DNA of 64,000 nt from JAMXLG01 sp963765935. GTDB taxonomy: Bacteria > Vulcanimicrobiota > Vulcanimicrobiia > Vulcanimicrobiales > Vulcanimicrobiaceae. Below are positions 42,497 through 51,678 of this stretch, one piece after another (position 1 is the stretch's first letter; the number at the start of each line of letters is the position of its first letter). The position numbers and the translations under genes were made by a program. The notes under the pieces were generated by a model, which was given only the letters and a program-made list of their open reading frames with translations, had not been told where the DNA came from and made no database searches. The DNA lies in assembly GCA_963765935.1 (NCBI GenBank), contig CAVXXX010000002.1, positions 62,001 through 126,000 of the forward strand. Direction: 5' to 3'.

Positions 42497-43899
42497 CCAA
42501 TCGCGCGATCTCCGCGCTCGCGACGCTCTTCGTCGCGCTCTTCGTGTTGCTCGCAGCGCGGCAAGCCTACATCATGGTGATCAGAGGCCCCGACATTGCG
42601 GCGAAGCCGTACAATCCTCGCCACGCTTTACTCGATTCGCGTCGCGGGCGAATTCTCGCGACCGACGGAACGGTGCTCGCAAAGACCGTCGGGAAAACGC
42701 GCGTGTATCCGTACGGAGAGTCACTCGCGCAAACGCTCGGTTACGTTTCGGCGCGGTACGGCACGAGCGGCATCGAAGACGCGTACGATCGCGCGTTAAC
42801 GCCGCCCGATACGACCGGCGATCCGGTTGCGCAGTTCGACGATCTCGTTGCGTCGATTCAGGGAAAGACATCGCAAGCGCGCGGAGCCGACATCGTCACG
42901 ACCATCGTCCCACAGATTCAATCCGTTGCATGGCAGCAGCTCTCGGGACACGCACGCGGCGCGGTTGTCGTGCTCGATCCTCGAAGCGGCGCCGTGCTCG
43001 CGCTCGCGAGCGTCCCGAGCTTCGATCCAAACGACCTCGACGTTACGTTTGCGTCCCTGAACGCCGATCCGAGCAGTCCGCTCATTAATCGCGCGATCGA
43101 CGGTCTGTATCCGCCCGGATCGACGTTCAAAATTTTCACCGCCGCGTCCGCGCTGGAGGCCGGGACGGTAACGATGGACTCGCATTTCGACGATCCCGGG
43201 TACTACGTCATCGGCGACTTCACGCTCCACGATAATGAAGGGGAAGCCACGGGTTACCAGGATCTGACGACCGCCTTCGCGCTCTCGAGCAATGTCGACT
43301 TTGCGCAGATTGCTTTGAAAATGGGCACCGATCTCTTCTATCAATATGTCGCAAAGTGGGGCATCGGCTCGTCGCTCGACTTTCAGATTCCGGCGGAAAC
43401 CGACCGTGTACCGGACAAGGCATCAGTGGTCCCGGGGGAATTAGCGCAAATGGGATTCGGCCAGGGCGCGCTGCTCATGACGCCGCTCCAGATGGCGCTC
43501 GTGACTTCGACGATTGCCAACGGCGGAAACATGCCGCGGCCGTACATCGTCCGCCAGATCGTGCGGGATGGAACGGCGGCAAGTGTCACGCCCGGGGGAA
43601 ACCTAGCAAGCCCCGTATCGGCGGACACGGCGACGAATGTGAAGAAGATGATGGTCGCCGTGGTTACGCGCGGGACCGGAACGGTCGCTCAACTCCCCAA
43701 CGTCCAAGTTGCCGGAAAGACGGGCACCGCCACGAATCCGCACGGAGCCGCACACTCGTGGTTCGTCTGTTTCGCACCCGCGGATAACCCGCGCGTGGCC
43801 ATCGCGGTCGTCGTGGAGAACGGCGGGTACGGGGCAGACGTAGCGGCCCCGATCGCGCGCAACGTACTGCGCGAAGCGCTAAGCGTCGTCAAGGACTAG
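42493..43899 (+). CDS. Class B penicillin-binding protein (PbpA/FtsI-like transpeptidase)
   Basis: Started at the GTG at 42493, which overlaps the upstream stop, this is a 468-residue protein. An N-terminal membrane anchor (ISALATLFVALFVLLAA) is followed by a short N-domain and a transpeptidase domain with Ser 210-x-x-Lys (GSTFK), Ser-Ser-Asn at 265-267 and Lys 409-Thr-Gly (AGKTGTA). It cross-links peptidoglycan. The short form resembles PbpA of Actinobacteria and other Wzx/PASTA-kinase neighbourhoods. The next gene is the PASTA kinase, 8 bases away. Confidence 0.95.
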   Translation: MTNRAISALATLFVALFVLLAARQAYIMVIRGPDIAAKPYNPRHALLDSRRGRILATDGTVLAKTVGKTRVYPYGESLAQTLGYVSARYGTSGIEDAYDRALTPPDTTGDPVAQFDDLVASIQGKTSQARGADIVTTIVPQIQSVAWQQLSGHARGAVVVLDPRSGAVLALASVPSFDPNDLDVTFASLNADPSSPLINRAIDGLYPPGSTFKIFTAASALEAGTVTMDSHFDDPGYYVIGDFTLHDNEGEATGYQDLTTAFALSSNVDFAQIALKMGTDLFYQYVAKWGIGSSLDFQIPAETDRVPDKASVVPGELAQMGFGQGALLMTPLQMALVTSTIANGGNMPRPYIVRQIVRDGTAASVTPGGNLASPVSADTATNVKKMMVAVVTRGTGTVAQLPNVQVAGKTGTATNPHGAAHSWFVCFAPADNPRVAIAVVVENGGYGADVAAPIARNVLREALSVVKD

Positions 43900-43906
43900 C
43901 CTAAGT

Positions 43907-45988
43907 TTGATCGAGCAACAGACGTTCAACAACCGGTATCGACTCGATCGCAAGTTAGGCGAGGGCGGAATGGCCACTGTCTACAGCGGCACCGATACGC
44001 TGCTCCGCCGGCGGGTGGCGATCAAAGTCTTGCGTCCGCAGTACGCGGCCGACGCCGAGTTCGTGCGGCGCTTCTATCAAGAAGCCGAATCGGCCGCGCG
44101 CCTATCGCATCCGAATATCGTCAACACCTATGACGTGGGACGCGAAGGCGACACGTACTACATCGTGATGGAGCTCATCGACGGACCGTCGCTTGGCGAG
44201 ATCATCTCGGCCGACGGGAAGCTTCCGGAGCACGTTGCGATCGACTATGCGGCGCAGATTTGCAACGGACTTGCCTACGCGCATCGTCAAGGACTGCTCC
44301 ATCGCGATATCAAGCCCGCAAACGTCCTCGTCACCAAAGACGACGTCGTCAAGCTCTCCGACTTCGGCATCGCGCGCGCCGTTTCGCAGCATACGATGGC
44401 CTTGACAAAGCCGGGCCTCGTGATGGGAAGCGTATTCTACATTTCGCCCGAGCAAGCGCAGGGGCACGAACTCAACGAAGCGTCCGATCTATATAGCGTC
44501 GGCATCGTACTCTATCAGATGTTGACGGGCGACTTGCCCTACGGCGGCGAGTCGCCGGTTACGGTCGCGCTCAAGCACATCAGCGATCCCGTTCCGACGC
44601 TCGATACCAAGAAGCTCGGCATCTCACCCGCACTTGCGGCAATTGTCAACAAACTGCTGCAGAAGAATCCCGAGAACCGGTTTGCCTCGGCAAGTGAAGT
44701 CGCAACCGCGCTGCGCGAAGCACGCGAGCGCCCGAGCGTCGCGGCCTATTCGATCAGTGACGATGCGCCGACGCTGAACTTTCGCTCGGTTCCTCCACCG
44801 CGGCGTTCGCCGATGCCGGATCGGTTGTACACGTCGATCAGCGAAGAAGAAGAAACACGCTCTCGTCTCGGCGGCAGAGCGATCACCGTTCTTGCCGTGC
44901 TTGCGGTCATCGCCACGGCGCTCGGTTATTATCTTTTCGGCCGCAATTCAATTGCGCTGCCGGTGGTGGGCGCGACGATCAAAGTCGTGGACTATACGAA
45001 CATGAGCGACAGCCAAGCCCAAGCGGCGGTCGTTAACGCAGGTCTCGTCGCACGATTCATCAAGACCTCAAGCGATACGGTTCCGGCGAATCACGTCATC
45101 CGGCAGAATCCCCCGCCGGGTTCGAGCGTGCAGAAGAACGCGACAATCGAACTCGTCGTCAGCAATGGATTGCCCACCGTCGGGTTGCGCGACGTTCGCG
45201 ACTTCAACGCCGGCGACGCGCAACGTATTCTGCAAGACGACGGCTTCAAGGTCAAGGTCGCGAAAAAGTACGATCCGGCGCCGATCGATACGGTGCTCGA
45301 TCAAGAGCCAAAACCGCGCTCGCAGATGCGCAAAGCGAGCACCGTCACGCTCATCGTCTCGCAAGGTCCGGAGTCGATCAAGGTTCCGCAGTTCATCGGG
45401 CTCGCTGCCGGCGACGCAACGGCACTGGCAAAAAAGAACGGCATCACGCTCGATACGTCGCAGCGCGCCGCGTATCCGAACACACCGAACGGTGTCGTCG
45501 CAACGCAAGACATTCCGCCGGGGAGTTCCGTCGATCGAGGCTCGACGGTGCATGCCATTGTCAGCAACGGTGCCGGCATCAGCGACTCGGGCCAGATGGC
45601 CGCGGTCCCGAGCGTCGTGAACAACGCGTATGAAAATGCAATCGACGCAGTGACGAAAGCTGGATTCACGCCCGTCGTCAAGTACAGCACGCAACTCGAT
45701 CGTAATGGGATGATCGTCGATCAGCAGCCTGCAGCGGGAACCCAAGCTCCCACGAATTCAACCGTCACCATCACGCTCTCGACCAATGGCGAAGTGCCCG
45801 ACACCGACGGCCAAACGGTGCAAGACGCGCAGGCAACACTCCTCAGCTACGGCTATCGGGTGACCCAAATCCAATACACAACCACCGAAGGCGCCGATGG
45901 AAAAGTGGTTCGCACGGATCCGCCGGCCGGAACGAATCTCGCGCCCGGCTCTGCCGTAACGCTATGGGTAAACGGAGTCAACCATTAA
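43907..45988 (+). CDS. PASTA Ser/Thr protein kinase (PknB-like)
   Basis: This 693-residue kinase starts at TTG 43907. The catalytic domain (about 9-275) has GEGGMATVYSGTD glycine loop, HRDIKPANVLV catalytic loop and DFGIAR. A low-complexity juxtamembrane region leads to a single membrane helix (about 326-346, VLAVLAVIATALGYYLFG). Five PASTA repeats follow, each ending in a V-SNG or similar turn: about 350-420, 420-487, 487-557, 563-630 and 630-691. PASTA kinases sense muropeptides or lipid II and tune cell-wall synthesis. Its place behind a PBP and before ruvC is typical of such gene pairs. Confidence 0.96.
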   Translation: MIEQQTFNNRYRLDRKLGEGGMATVYSGTDTLLRRRVAIKVLRPQYAADAEFVRRFYQEAESAARLSHPNIVNTYDVGREGDTYYIVMELIDGPSLGEIISADGKLPEHVAIDYAAQICNGLAYAHRQGLLHRDIKPANVLVTKDDVVKLSDFGIARAVSQHTMALTKPGLVMGSVFYISPEQAQGHELNEASDLYSVGIVLYQMLTGDLPYGGESPVTVALKHISDPVPTLDTKKLGISPALAAIVNKLLQKNPENRFASASEVATALREARERPSVAAYSISDDAPTLNFRSVPPPRRSPMPDRLYTSISEEEETRSRLGGRAITVLAVLAVIATALGYYLFGRNSIALPVVGATIKVVDYTNMSDSQAQAAVVNAGLVARFIKTSSDTVPANHVIRQNPPPGSSVQKNATIELVVSNGLPTVGLRDVRDFNAGDAQRILQDDGFKVKVAKKYDPAPIDTVLDQEPKPRSQMRKASTVTLIVSQGPESIKVPQFIGLAAGDATALAKKNGITLDTSQRAAYPNTPNGVVATQDIPPGSSVDRGSTVHAIVSNGAGISDSGQMAAVPSVVNNAYENAIDAVTKAGFTPVVKYSTQLDRNGMIVDQQPAAGTQAPTNSTVTITLSTNGEVPDTDGQTVQDAQATLLSYGYRVTQIQYTTTEGADGKVVRTDPPAGTNLAPGSAVTLWVNGVNH

Positions 45989-46477
45989 GTGCGTATCCTG
46001 GGCATCGACCCGGCACTGCGCGTTACGGGATACGGAGTGATCGAACGAACGCCGAAGGGCGTGCATTTGATCGAAGCGGGCGTGGTGAGTCCGCGGACCG
46101 ATCGCGCACTGGAAGAGCGTCTTGCCGAATTGCACGACGGAGTTCGCGCGATTCTTGCGGAAACCAAACCCGACGTGGTCGTCATCGAAGAACTCTACAC
46201 GACCTATAAGAACCCCATGACTGCGATCCTGATGGGTCACGCACGCGGGGTGATGTGTCTTGCGAGCGCCCAAGCCGGCGTTCCGGTTCATACGCTCGGT
46301 CACGCGCACGTAAAACGTGCGCTCGTCGGATCCGGCGCGGCGCGTAAGGATCAAGTCAACGCGATGGTGACGCGGCTCTTGCGCCTTCGGAGCGCGCCGA
46401 AACCGAACGATGTCTCGGACGCGCTTGCGATCGCGCTCGCTTATATGAACATCTCGGATCATGTTCTCGCGTATTAG
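45989..46477 (+). CDS. ruvC: RuvC, Holliday-junction endonuclease
   Basis: This 162-residue protein starts at GTG 45989, directly after the kinase stop. It has the RNase-H-like core: Asp 7 in ILGIDPALRVTGYGVIE and Glu in VIEELYTTYKNP near residue 68, with the C-terminal acidic pair in PNDVSDALAIAL. It resolves Holliday junctions by symmetrical cleavage with RuvAB. It overlaps ruvA by 17 bases. Confidence 0.97.
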   Translation: MRILGIDPALRVTGYGVIERTPKGVHLIEAGVVSPRTDRALEERLAELHDGVRAILAETKPDVVVIEELYTTYKNPMTAILMGHARGVMCLASAQAGVPVHTLGHAHVKRALVGSGAARKDQVNAMVTRLLRLRSAPKPNDVSDALAIALAYMNISDHVLAY

Positions 46478-47114
46478 CGGAACGCTCGTCGATCGCAACG
46501 GCGAGAGCATCGTGCTCGACGTCAACGGTCTCGGCTATGATGTCGTGCTGCCGCCCTGTGTCGCGGAAAAGGTCGCGGCGCCGGCGGGCGACCGAATCAC
46601 CCTCGAGGTTTTTTCAGTGCTCAATATGGATGGAAATAGCGGGCACTTCACGTTCTACGGCTTCACGAATGGGATCGAACGCGAATTCTTCGAAGCACTG
46701 CTCAGCGTCGCCTCGATCGGTCCCCGTTCGGCAGCACGCGCGTTCTCGCAGCCGATGTCCGCGATCGCAAGCGCGATCGATCGCGGCGATCACACGTATC
46801 TGAAAACGCTGCCCGGCATCGGCCAGCAGAAGGCGCGCGACATCGTCGCCAAACTGCAGGGCAAGGTCGCGAAGTTTCTCCTCATCCAGGATGCGCAGCC
46901 GGCTATGCAAACACCGATGCCGGACTTTGCCGACGAAGCCATGGCGGTGCTGCTGCAGTTGGAGTATAAGCGCGGCGAAGCGGAAGCAATGATTCGCGAA
47001 ACGCTCGACGCGGTACCGGCCATTAAAGATGCCGAAACGCTCCTCGCACAGATTTACCGCCGTAAAGCCGAGAAGGCCCGCGCGGGTTCTCCCGTTCAGG
47101 GAGAACCGATGTGA
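46461..47114 (+). CDS. ruvA: RuvA, Holliday-junction branch-migration DNA-binding subunit
   Basis: This 217-residue protein has an OB-fold N-domain (MFSRISGTLVDRNGESIVLDVNGLGYDVVLP), tandem helix-hairpin-helix motifs (LLSVASIGPRSAARAF and LKTLPGIGQQKARDIVAKLQGK near residue 115-135) and a C-terminal RuvB-contacting domain. Length is a little above the usual 190-205. It lies between ruvC and ruvB, overlapping both by a few bases. Confidence 0.97.
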   Translation: MFSRISGTLVDRNGESIVLDVNGLGYDVVLPPCVAEKVAAPAGDRITLEVFSVLNMDGNSGHFTFYGFTNGIEREFFEALLSVASIGPRSAARAFSQPMSAIASAIDRGDHTYLKTLPGIGQQKARDIVAKLQGKVAKFLLIQDAQPAMQTPMPDFADEAMAVLLQLEYKRGEAEAMIRETLDAVPAIKDAETLLAQIYRRKAEKARAGSPVQGEPM

Positions 47115-48175
47115 GCGATCCATCGGCGCGCAAGAAGCTCATCGGCGGAGAGGAAGACGCCGAGCGTCTCGTTTCGCCCGACGACACGTTAGAAGATGAA
47201 GTCTATGGCGCGAGCCTCCGTCCGCGCAGCTTCGCCGACTATGTCGGTCAAGACCGCGTCGTTGAAAATCTTCGTATCGCCATCGACGCAGCGCAACGGC
47301 GCAACGAGCCGCTCGAGCACGTGCTCTTCTACGGGCCACCGGGTCTCGGGAAGACGACGCTCGCCGCACTGATCGCGCGCGAGATGAATGCAAACTTCCG
47401 TCCCACCAGCGGACCGACGCTCGAAAAACCAAAAGATTTGGTCGGCATTTTAACGTCGCTCGAAGCCGGCGACGTGCTCTTTATCGATGAGATCCATCGT
47501 CTCGGACGCGTGGTCGAAGAATTTCTGTATCCGGCGATGGAAGATTATGAAATCGACTTCGTCGTCGATCGCGGCGCCTATGCCAAGACGATCAAACTTC
47601 CGCTCAAGCGCTTCACGCTGATCGGCGCGACAACGCGCGCCGGTATGCTCACCGCTCCGCTCCGCGAGCGTTTCGGAATCGTCCATCACTTGGATTACTA
47701 CTCGAATGAGGAACTGGAGCGCATCGTTACGCGGTCCGCAACGGTACTCGGCGTTCCGATCGAACGCGAAGGCGCAGCGATGATTGCATCGCGCAGCCGC
47801 GGCACGCCGCGTATTGCGAACCGGTTGCTGCGACGCGTCCGCGATTACGCTGAAGTGCGCGCGGGCGGCACGATTACCGCGACCGTTGCAGATGAAGCCT
47901 TGCAGCGCGAAGGTGTCGACGTGCGCGGACTCGACCGGCTCGATCGCGCGTTTCTTCGCACGATCGTCGAGCAGTACGGCGGCGGTCCCGTCGGCATTTC
48001 GGCGATCGCCGCGACGCTTACCGAGGATGCGGAAACGCTCGAAGACGTGGTCGAACCGTATCTGCTCAAAGCCGGGTTCGTCGTGCGCACCGCAAGCGGG
48101 CGCAAAGCAACGCCGGAAGCGTACCGCCATCTCGGCGCAATTCCAAATCGCACACAACAGGAACGACTGTTCTGA
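47111..48175 (+). CDS. ruvB: RuvB, Holliday-junction branch-migration ATPase
   Basis: This 354-residue AAA+ helicase has Walker A FYGPPGLGKTTLAALIA (about 76-92), Walker B LFIDEIHRLGRVVEEFLYPAMED (about 124-146) and sensor/arginine-finger region TLIGATTRAGMLTAPLRERFG. The winged-helix C-domain starts near residue 272. GTG start overlaps ruvA by 4 bases. It drives branch migration with RuvA. Confidence 0.98.
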   Translation: MSDPSARKKLIGGEEDAERLVSPDDTLEDEVYGASLRPRSFADYVGQDRVVENLRIAIDAAQRRNEPLEHVLFYGPPGLGKTTLAALIAREMNANFRPTSGPTLEKPKDLVGILTSLEAGDVLFIDEIHRLGRVVEEFLYPAMEDYEIDFVVDRGAYAKTIKLPLKRFTLIGATTRAGMLTAPLRERFGIVHHLDYYSNEELERIVTRSATVLGVPIEREGAAMIASRSRGTPRIANRLLRRVRDYAEVRAGGTITATVADEALQREGVDVRGLDRLDRAFLRTIVEQYGGGPVGISAIAATLTEDAETLEDVVEPYLLKAGFVVRTASGRKATPEAYRHLGAIPNRTQQERLF

Positions 48176-49173
48176 TGCGTCGCATGCGTTTTCTCGCCGG
48201 AGTGGCCGCATCGACCCTGACTCCGATTTTCGCGCGGGCTCAGGACGATGAGTTCGATCCCGCGTCGTCATCATCGTTGCAGGCGTTGCGGGTACTGCTG
48301 GGGCGCGGCGATGCGCAAGCGTTGCCGGGAGGCGGATTCACGTTCGAGGGACGCCCCTATCGCGGCACATTTGTTCGCCAAACCGACGGCTCCATTGTGA
48401 CGACGGTTTCCCTCGAAGACTATCTCTACAGCGTCGTTCCGCGGGAGATGCCGCCGTCATGGCCTTCCATGGCACTCCAAGCGCAGGCCGTATGCGCGCG
48501 TACCTACGTGCTGCAACGCAGTTCCCCGCGACGTACCTACGATCTCGTACCGTCCGAAGCAGATCAAGTCTATGGCGGGATCGAAAGTGAATCTGCGGCC
48601 GCGCGCACTGCAGTGGATGCAACGGCGGCGCAGGTCTTGCGGTTCGACAACGGCTTCGCGGAGATCATGTATTCATCGTGTTGCGGCGGACACACCGAAT
48701 CATCCGCGGATGCATGGGGCGGTGCGTTCTTTCCGTATCTTGCCGGCGTCGTCTGCACGCACTGCAGCGATTCGCCGAACTATCGGTGGAAGCACGATCT
48801 GGCGCTGGCGCAAATCGGAGGGGCGTTTGCTGCAGAGATTGCGCCGTTCGGGATGCTGCGCGGCATCCGTTCGAGCGTGCTCGACGGAAGCGGCCGCGTG
48901 CGGATGATGGAGTTGGTGTGCGAACGCGGTTCGGCCTTCGTGAAGGGCAGCGCATTCCGTTCGCGGATCGGCGCTCGCGTCGTTCCCAGCTTGCTCATCA
49001 CAAAATTTGATATGGCGCCCGAGACGCCGGATCGTCTATCGATTGAAGGCGGCGGACTCGGCCATGGGGTAGGCCTTTGCCAGTGGGGTGCACGTGGCAT
49101 GGCGCTGGAAGGAGCGTCATCAAGTGACATTCTCAACTTCTATTTTCCTGGAACGGCAATCGGACATGACTGA
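48175..49173 (+). CDS. SpoIID/LytB-domain secreted protein
   Basis: This 332-residue protein has an export signal (RRMRFLAGVAASTLTPIFARAQ) and a SpoIID domain: IVTTVSLEDYLYSVVPREMPPSWPSMALQAQAVCARTYV near residue 80, and EIMYSSCCGGHTESSADAWGG near 160. The C-terminal motif LSIEGGGLGHGVGLCQWGARGMALEG is a family hallmark. SpoIID proteins are lytic transglycosylases acting on denuded glycan strands; non-sporulating relatives probably tailor peptidoglycan. It shares one base with the ruvB stop and overlaps the PilZ gene by 8. Confidence 0.9.
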   Translation: MRRMRFLAGVAASTLTPIFARAQDDEFDPASSSSLQALRVLLGRGDAQALPGGGFTFEGRPYRGTFVRQTDGSIVTTVSLEDYLYSVVPREMPPSWPSMALQAQAVCARTYVLQRSSPRRTYDLVPSEADQVYGGIESESAAARTAVDATAAQVLRFDNGFAEIMYSSCCGGHTESSADAWGGAFFPYLAGVVCTHCSDSPNYRWKHDLALAQIGGAFAAEIAPFGMLRGIRSSVLDGSGRVRMMELVCERGSAFVKGSAFRSRIGARVVPSLLITKFDMAPETPDRLSIEGGGLGHGVGLCQWGARGMALEGASSSDILNFYFPGTAIGHD

Positions 49174-49534
49174 CGGTCAAGAGGACAAGCCGCCCGAAGG
49201 CGAGTCGAGCGACAAACGCTACTCGTTACGTTTGCGCAAGTACATCGACGTCGTCGTCGAGGACCCGCTGTCGTCAATGCTCTTTCGCGCCGCCGTTGCC
49301 GATATTTCGCCTACCGGAATGCGCATTATCGCCGATCAGTATTTGCCCGTCGGAACGAAGTACACGTTCACCATGAAGCGCGCACCGTTTTTGCGATTGC
49401 GCGGACAAGTGCGCTGGATCCGCGCCTTTCAAGGCGAGACATATCAAGTCGGCGTCCTAATCGTCGATGCAAGCGAAGACGATCGCAAACGCCTTACGAA
49501 TTTCCTGGAACTGGAGCGCCAGCGCTTCACATAG
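49166..49534 (+). CDS. PilZ-domain protein (c-di-GMP receptor)
   Basis: The start at 49166 gives 122 residues; a frame from 49088 is discarded as it lies inside the SpoIID gene. A disordered acidic N-terminus is followed by the PilZ signature: R-x3-R in RYSLR (about residues 18-22) and DISPTG (D-x-S-x-x-G, about 43-48), both intact, so c-di-GMP binding is likely. The later VRWIRAFQGETYQVGVLIVD completes the beta barrel. It could link c-di-GMP to surface-polysaccharide or envelope control. It lies 10 bases before queA. Confidence 0.9.
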   Translation: MTDGQEDKPPEGESSDKRYSLRLRKYIDVVVEDPLSSMLFRAAVADISPTGMRIIADQYLPVGTKYTFTMKRAPFLRLRGQVRWIRAFQGETYQVGVLIVDASEDDRKRLTNFLELERQRFT

Positions 49535-49544
49535 GGAGACGCTA

Positions 49545-50618
49545 ATGCGGCCGGAGGATTTGGCCTCGGGCTACACGTTCGATCTGCCCGAGGAGTTGAT
49601 TGCGCAGCACCCTGCGCCCGTGCGCGACGCGAGCCGCTTGATGGTCGTGCACGAGTCGACGATCGAACACAAGATCTTTCGTGATTTACCGTCCGTACTG
49701 CGCGCCGGAGACGTACTCGTGCTCAATGAAACGCGAGTCATCGCGGCGCGTTTGTTCGGCACGCGGGCGGGCACGGGCGGTTCGGTTGAAGTGCTGCTGC
49801 TGCATCCCGCTGATGCGTCGCGCTACGATCCGAGCGCAAGCGCGTGGAGCGCACTCGTTCGTCCTGCGAAGCGTATACACCGCGGTATGGAAATTGTATT
49901 CGGTGATCTTGGTATCGCGCGCGTGCTCGCGGAGCATGACGAAGGTATTCGAACGCTGCAATTCGAGATTTCCATGCCGTTCGAAGAATTTCTCGAACGC
50001 TCCGGGCGTCTTCCGTTGCCGCCGTACATCCATAACGATTCGGAAGAAGCGCAACGGCGATACCAAACCGTCTTTGCGCGCGATCCCGGCAGTGTCGCGG
50101 CTCCCACTGCATCATTACACTTCACGCCGGAGTTGCTTGATGAGTTGCGCGAGGGAGGCGTGGAGATCGTGCGGCTCACGCTCGATGTCGGACTCGGCAC
50201 GTTTCGTCCGATGAAAAGCGAGCGCCTTGAGCAGCACACGATGCACGCAGAGACGTACATGATTCCGCACGAAGCGGTGGATGCAATCGCGCGGGCACAA
50301 CGGGAAGGCCGGCGCATCGTCGCGGCGGGAACAACCGTTGTGCGAGCACTCGAAGGCAGCGCGCAAGCGCACGGCCGCGTCGTTGCGGGCGAGGGATCGA
50401 CGTCAATCTTCATTCGCCCCGGATTTAGGTTTCGCGTCGTCAACGCGATGATTACAAACTTTCATCTACCGCAGTCGACGCTTCTGGTGCTGGTCAGCGC
50501 CTTTGCAGGCCGGGAACGCATCCTCGACGCTTATCGTGAAGCGGTGATGCACTCGTACCGGTTTTTCTCATTCGGCGACGCGATGTTTCTTGAACCTGCA
50601 CCGAGAACGCGGAGCTGA
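49545..50618 (+). CDS. queA: tRNA preQ1(34) S-adenosylmethionine ribosyltransferase-isomerase
   Basis: Started at ATG 49545 (AGGGAG seven bases upstream), this 357-residue enzyme makes epoxyqueuosine in tRNA wobble position 34. It opens DYDLPEELIAQ-like FDLPEELIAQHPAPVRDASRLMV, and has LNETRVIAARLFGTR, PLPPYI and TASLHFTPELL, then TLDVGLGTFRPM and MHAETYMIP, all QueA hallmarks. The C-terminus is IRPGFRFRVVNAMITNFHLPQSTLLVLVSAFAG. It overlaps the quinone oxidoreductase start by one base. Confidence 0.97.
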   Translation: MRPEDLASGYTFDLPEELIAQHPAPVRDASRLMVVHESTIEHKIFRDLPSVLRAGDVLVLNETRVIAARLFGTRAGTGGSVEVLLLHPADASRYDPSASAWSALVRPAKRIHRGMEIVFGDLGIARVLAEHDEGIRTLQFEISMPFEEFLERSGRLPLPPYIHNDSEEAQRRYQTVFARDPGSVAAPTASLHFTPELLDELREGGVEIVRLTLDVGLGTFRPMKSERLEQHTMHAETYMIPHEAVDAIARAQREGRRIVAAGTTVVRALEGSAQAHGRVVAGEGSTSIFIRPGFRFRVVNAMITNFHLPQSTLLVLVSAFAGRERILDAYREAVMHSYRFFSFGDAMFLEPAPRTRS

Positions 50619-51616
50619 TGCGATATGTGGCGATGCGGGAACACGGCGGCCCGAACGTTTTATACGTTGCCGAGGCGCCCAAGCCGCAACCCGGTCGCGG
50701 CGAACTGCTGATCGCGGTCGAAGCGGCGGGCGTATCGCGACCCGACGCGCTGCAACGAGCCGGAGCGTATCCACCGCCGGCGGGCGCATCGCCAAACCTC
50801 GGCCTTGAGGTTTCGGGCGTCATCGACGCGGTCGGAAACGGCGTCGTCGGATTCGCGCCCGGCGAGCAGGTGGTCGCGTTGTGCAACGGCGGCGGCTACA
50901 GCGAATTCGTCTCCGTGCCGGCCGGACAAGTCTTACCGTTACCGGCGCAATGGTCGTTCGTGGAAGGTGCGACGCTTCCCGAAAATGCGTTCACGGTCTA
51001 CGATAATCTGATCGTGCGCGCACGGCTACGCGAGGGCGACGTCGTTCTCGTGCACGGTGGTACGAGCGGGATCGGTACGATGGCGACGCAGATGGCGCGC
51101 GCGGTCGGCGCAAACGTGATTGCAACGACCGGATCGGATGAAAAATGCGATGCGGCAATTCGTTTGGGCGCATCGTTTGCAATTAACTATCGCACGAGCG
51201 ATTTTGTCGAACGCGTGCGCGAGTTGACGAATGGTCGCGGCGTCGATGTCGTGCTCGACATCGTGGGCGGCGATTACATCGATCGCGATCTGCGTGCCCT
51301 TGCAGTCGACGGCCGTATTTCATGCCTCGCGACGGCCGGCGGCGCAACCGCGAGTATCGATCTGCGCTATCTGTTGCAACGCCGGGCGACGATCCTGGGT
51401 TCAAGTTTGCGTCCGCGAAGCGCGGATGAAAAAGCGGAAATCGCGCGCGGATTGCGGGCCCGGATCTGGCCGTTGCTGCCGGCACGCGATCCGATATCCG
51501 CGGTCATCGACTCGCTCTTTACGTTCTCACAAGCTGCGCAAGCGCACGAGCGGCTGGAATCGCACGGCCACATCGGCAAGATCGTGCTCGTCCCCGACGC
51601 GCCGGCCGCGCCCTGA
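50618..51616 (+). CDS. NADPH:quinone oxidoreductase-like MDR protein
   Basis: This 332-residue medium-chain reductase of the zeta-crystallin/Qor group has ISRPDALQRAG-like VSRPDALQRAGAYPPPAGASPNLGLEVSGV near residue 40. A Rossmann motif VLVHGGTSGIGTMATQMARAVGANVIATTGS lies near 145 and GVDVVLDIVGGDYIDRDL near 210. No zinc-binding Cys cluster is present. It reduces quinones or other enones with NADPH. It follows queA with a one-base overlap; its substrate is not predictable. Confidence 0.92.
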   Translation: MRYVAMREHGGPNVLYVAEAPKPQPGRGELLIAVEAAGVSRPDALQRAGAYPPPAGASPNLGLEVSGVIDAVGNGVVGFAPGEQVVALCNGGGYSEFVSVPAGQVLPLPAQWSFVEGATLPENAFTVYDNLIVRARLREGDVVLVHGGTSGIGTMATQMARAVGANVIATTGSDEKCDAAIRLGASFAINYRTSDFVERVRELTNGRGVDVVLDIVGGDYIDRDLRALAVDGRISCLATAGGATASIDLRYLLQRRATILGSSLRPRSADEKAEIARGLRARIWPLLPARDPISAVIDSLFTFSQAAQAHERLESHGHIGKIVLVPDAPAAP

Positions 51617-51678
51617 GCAAGGAACGGGAATGTGAGAGCGAACTCCCTACGCTTCTGCTAGAAATGGGTTGAGTTTTA

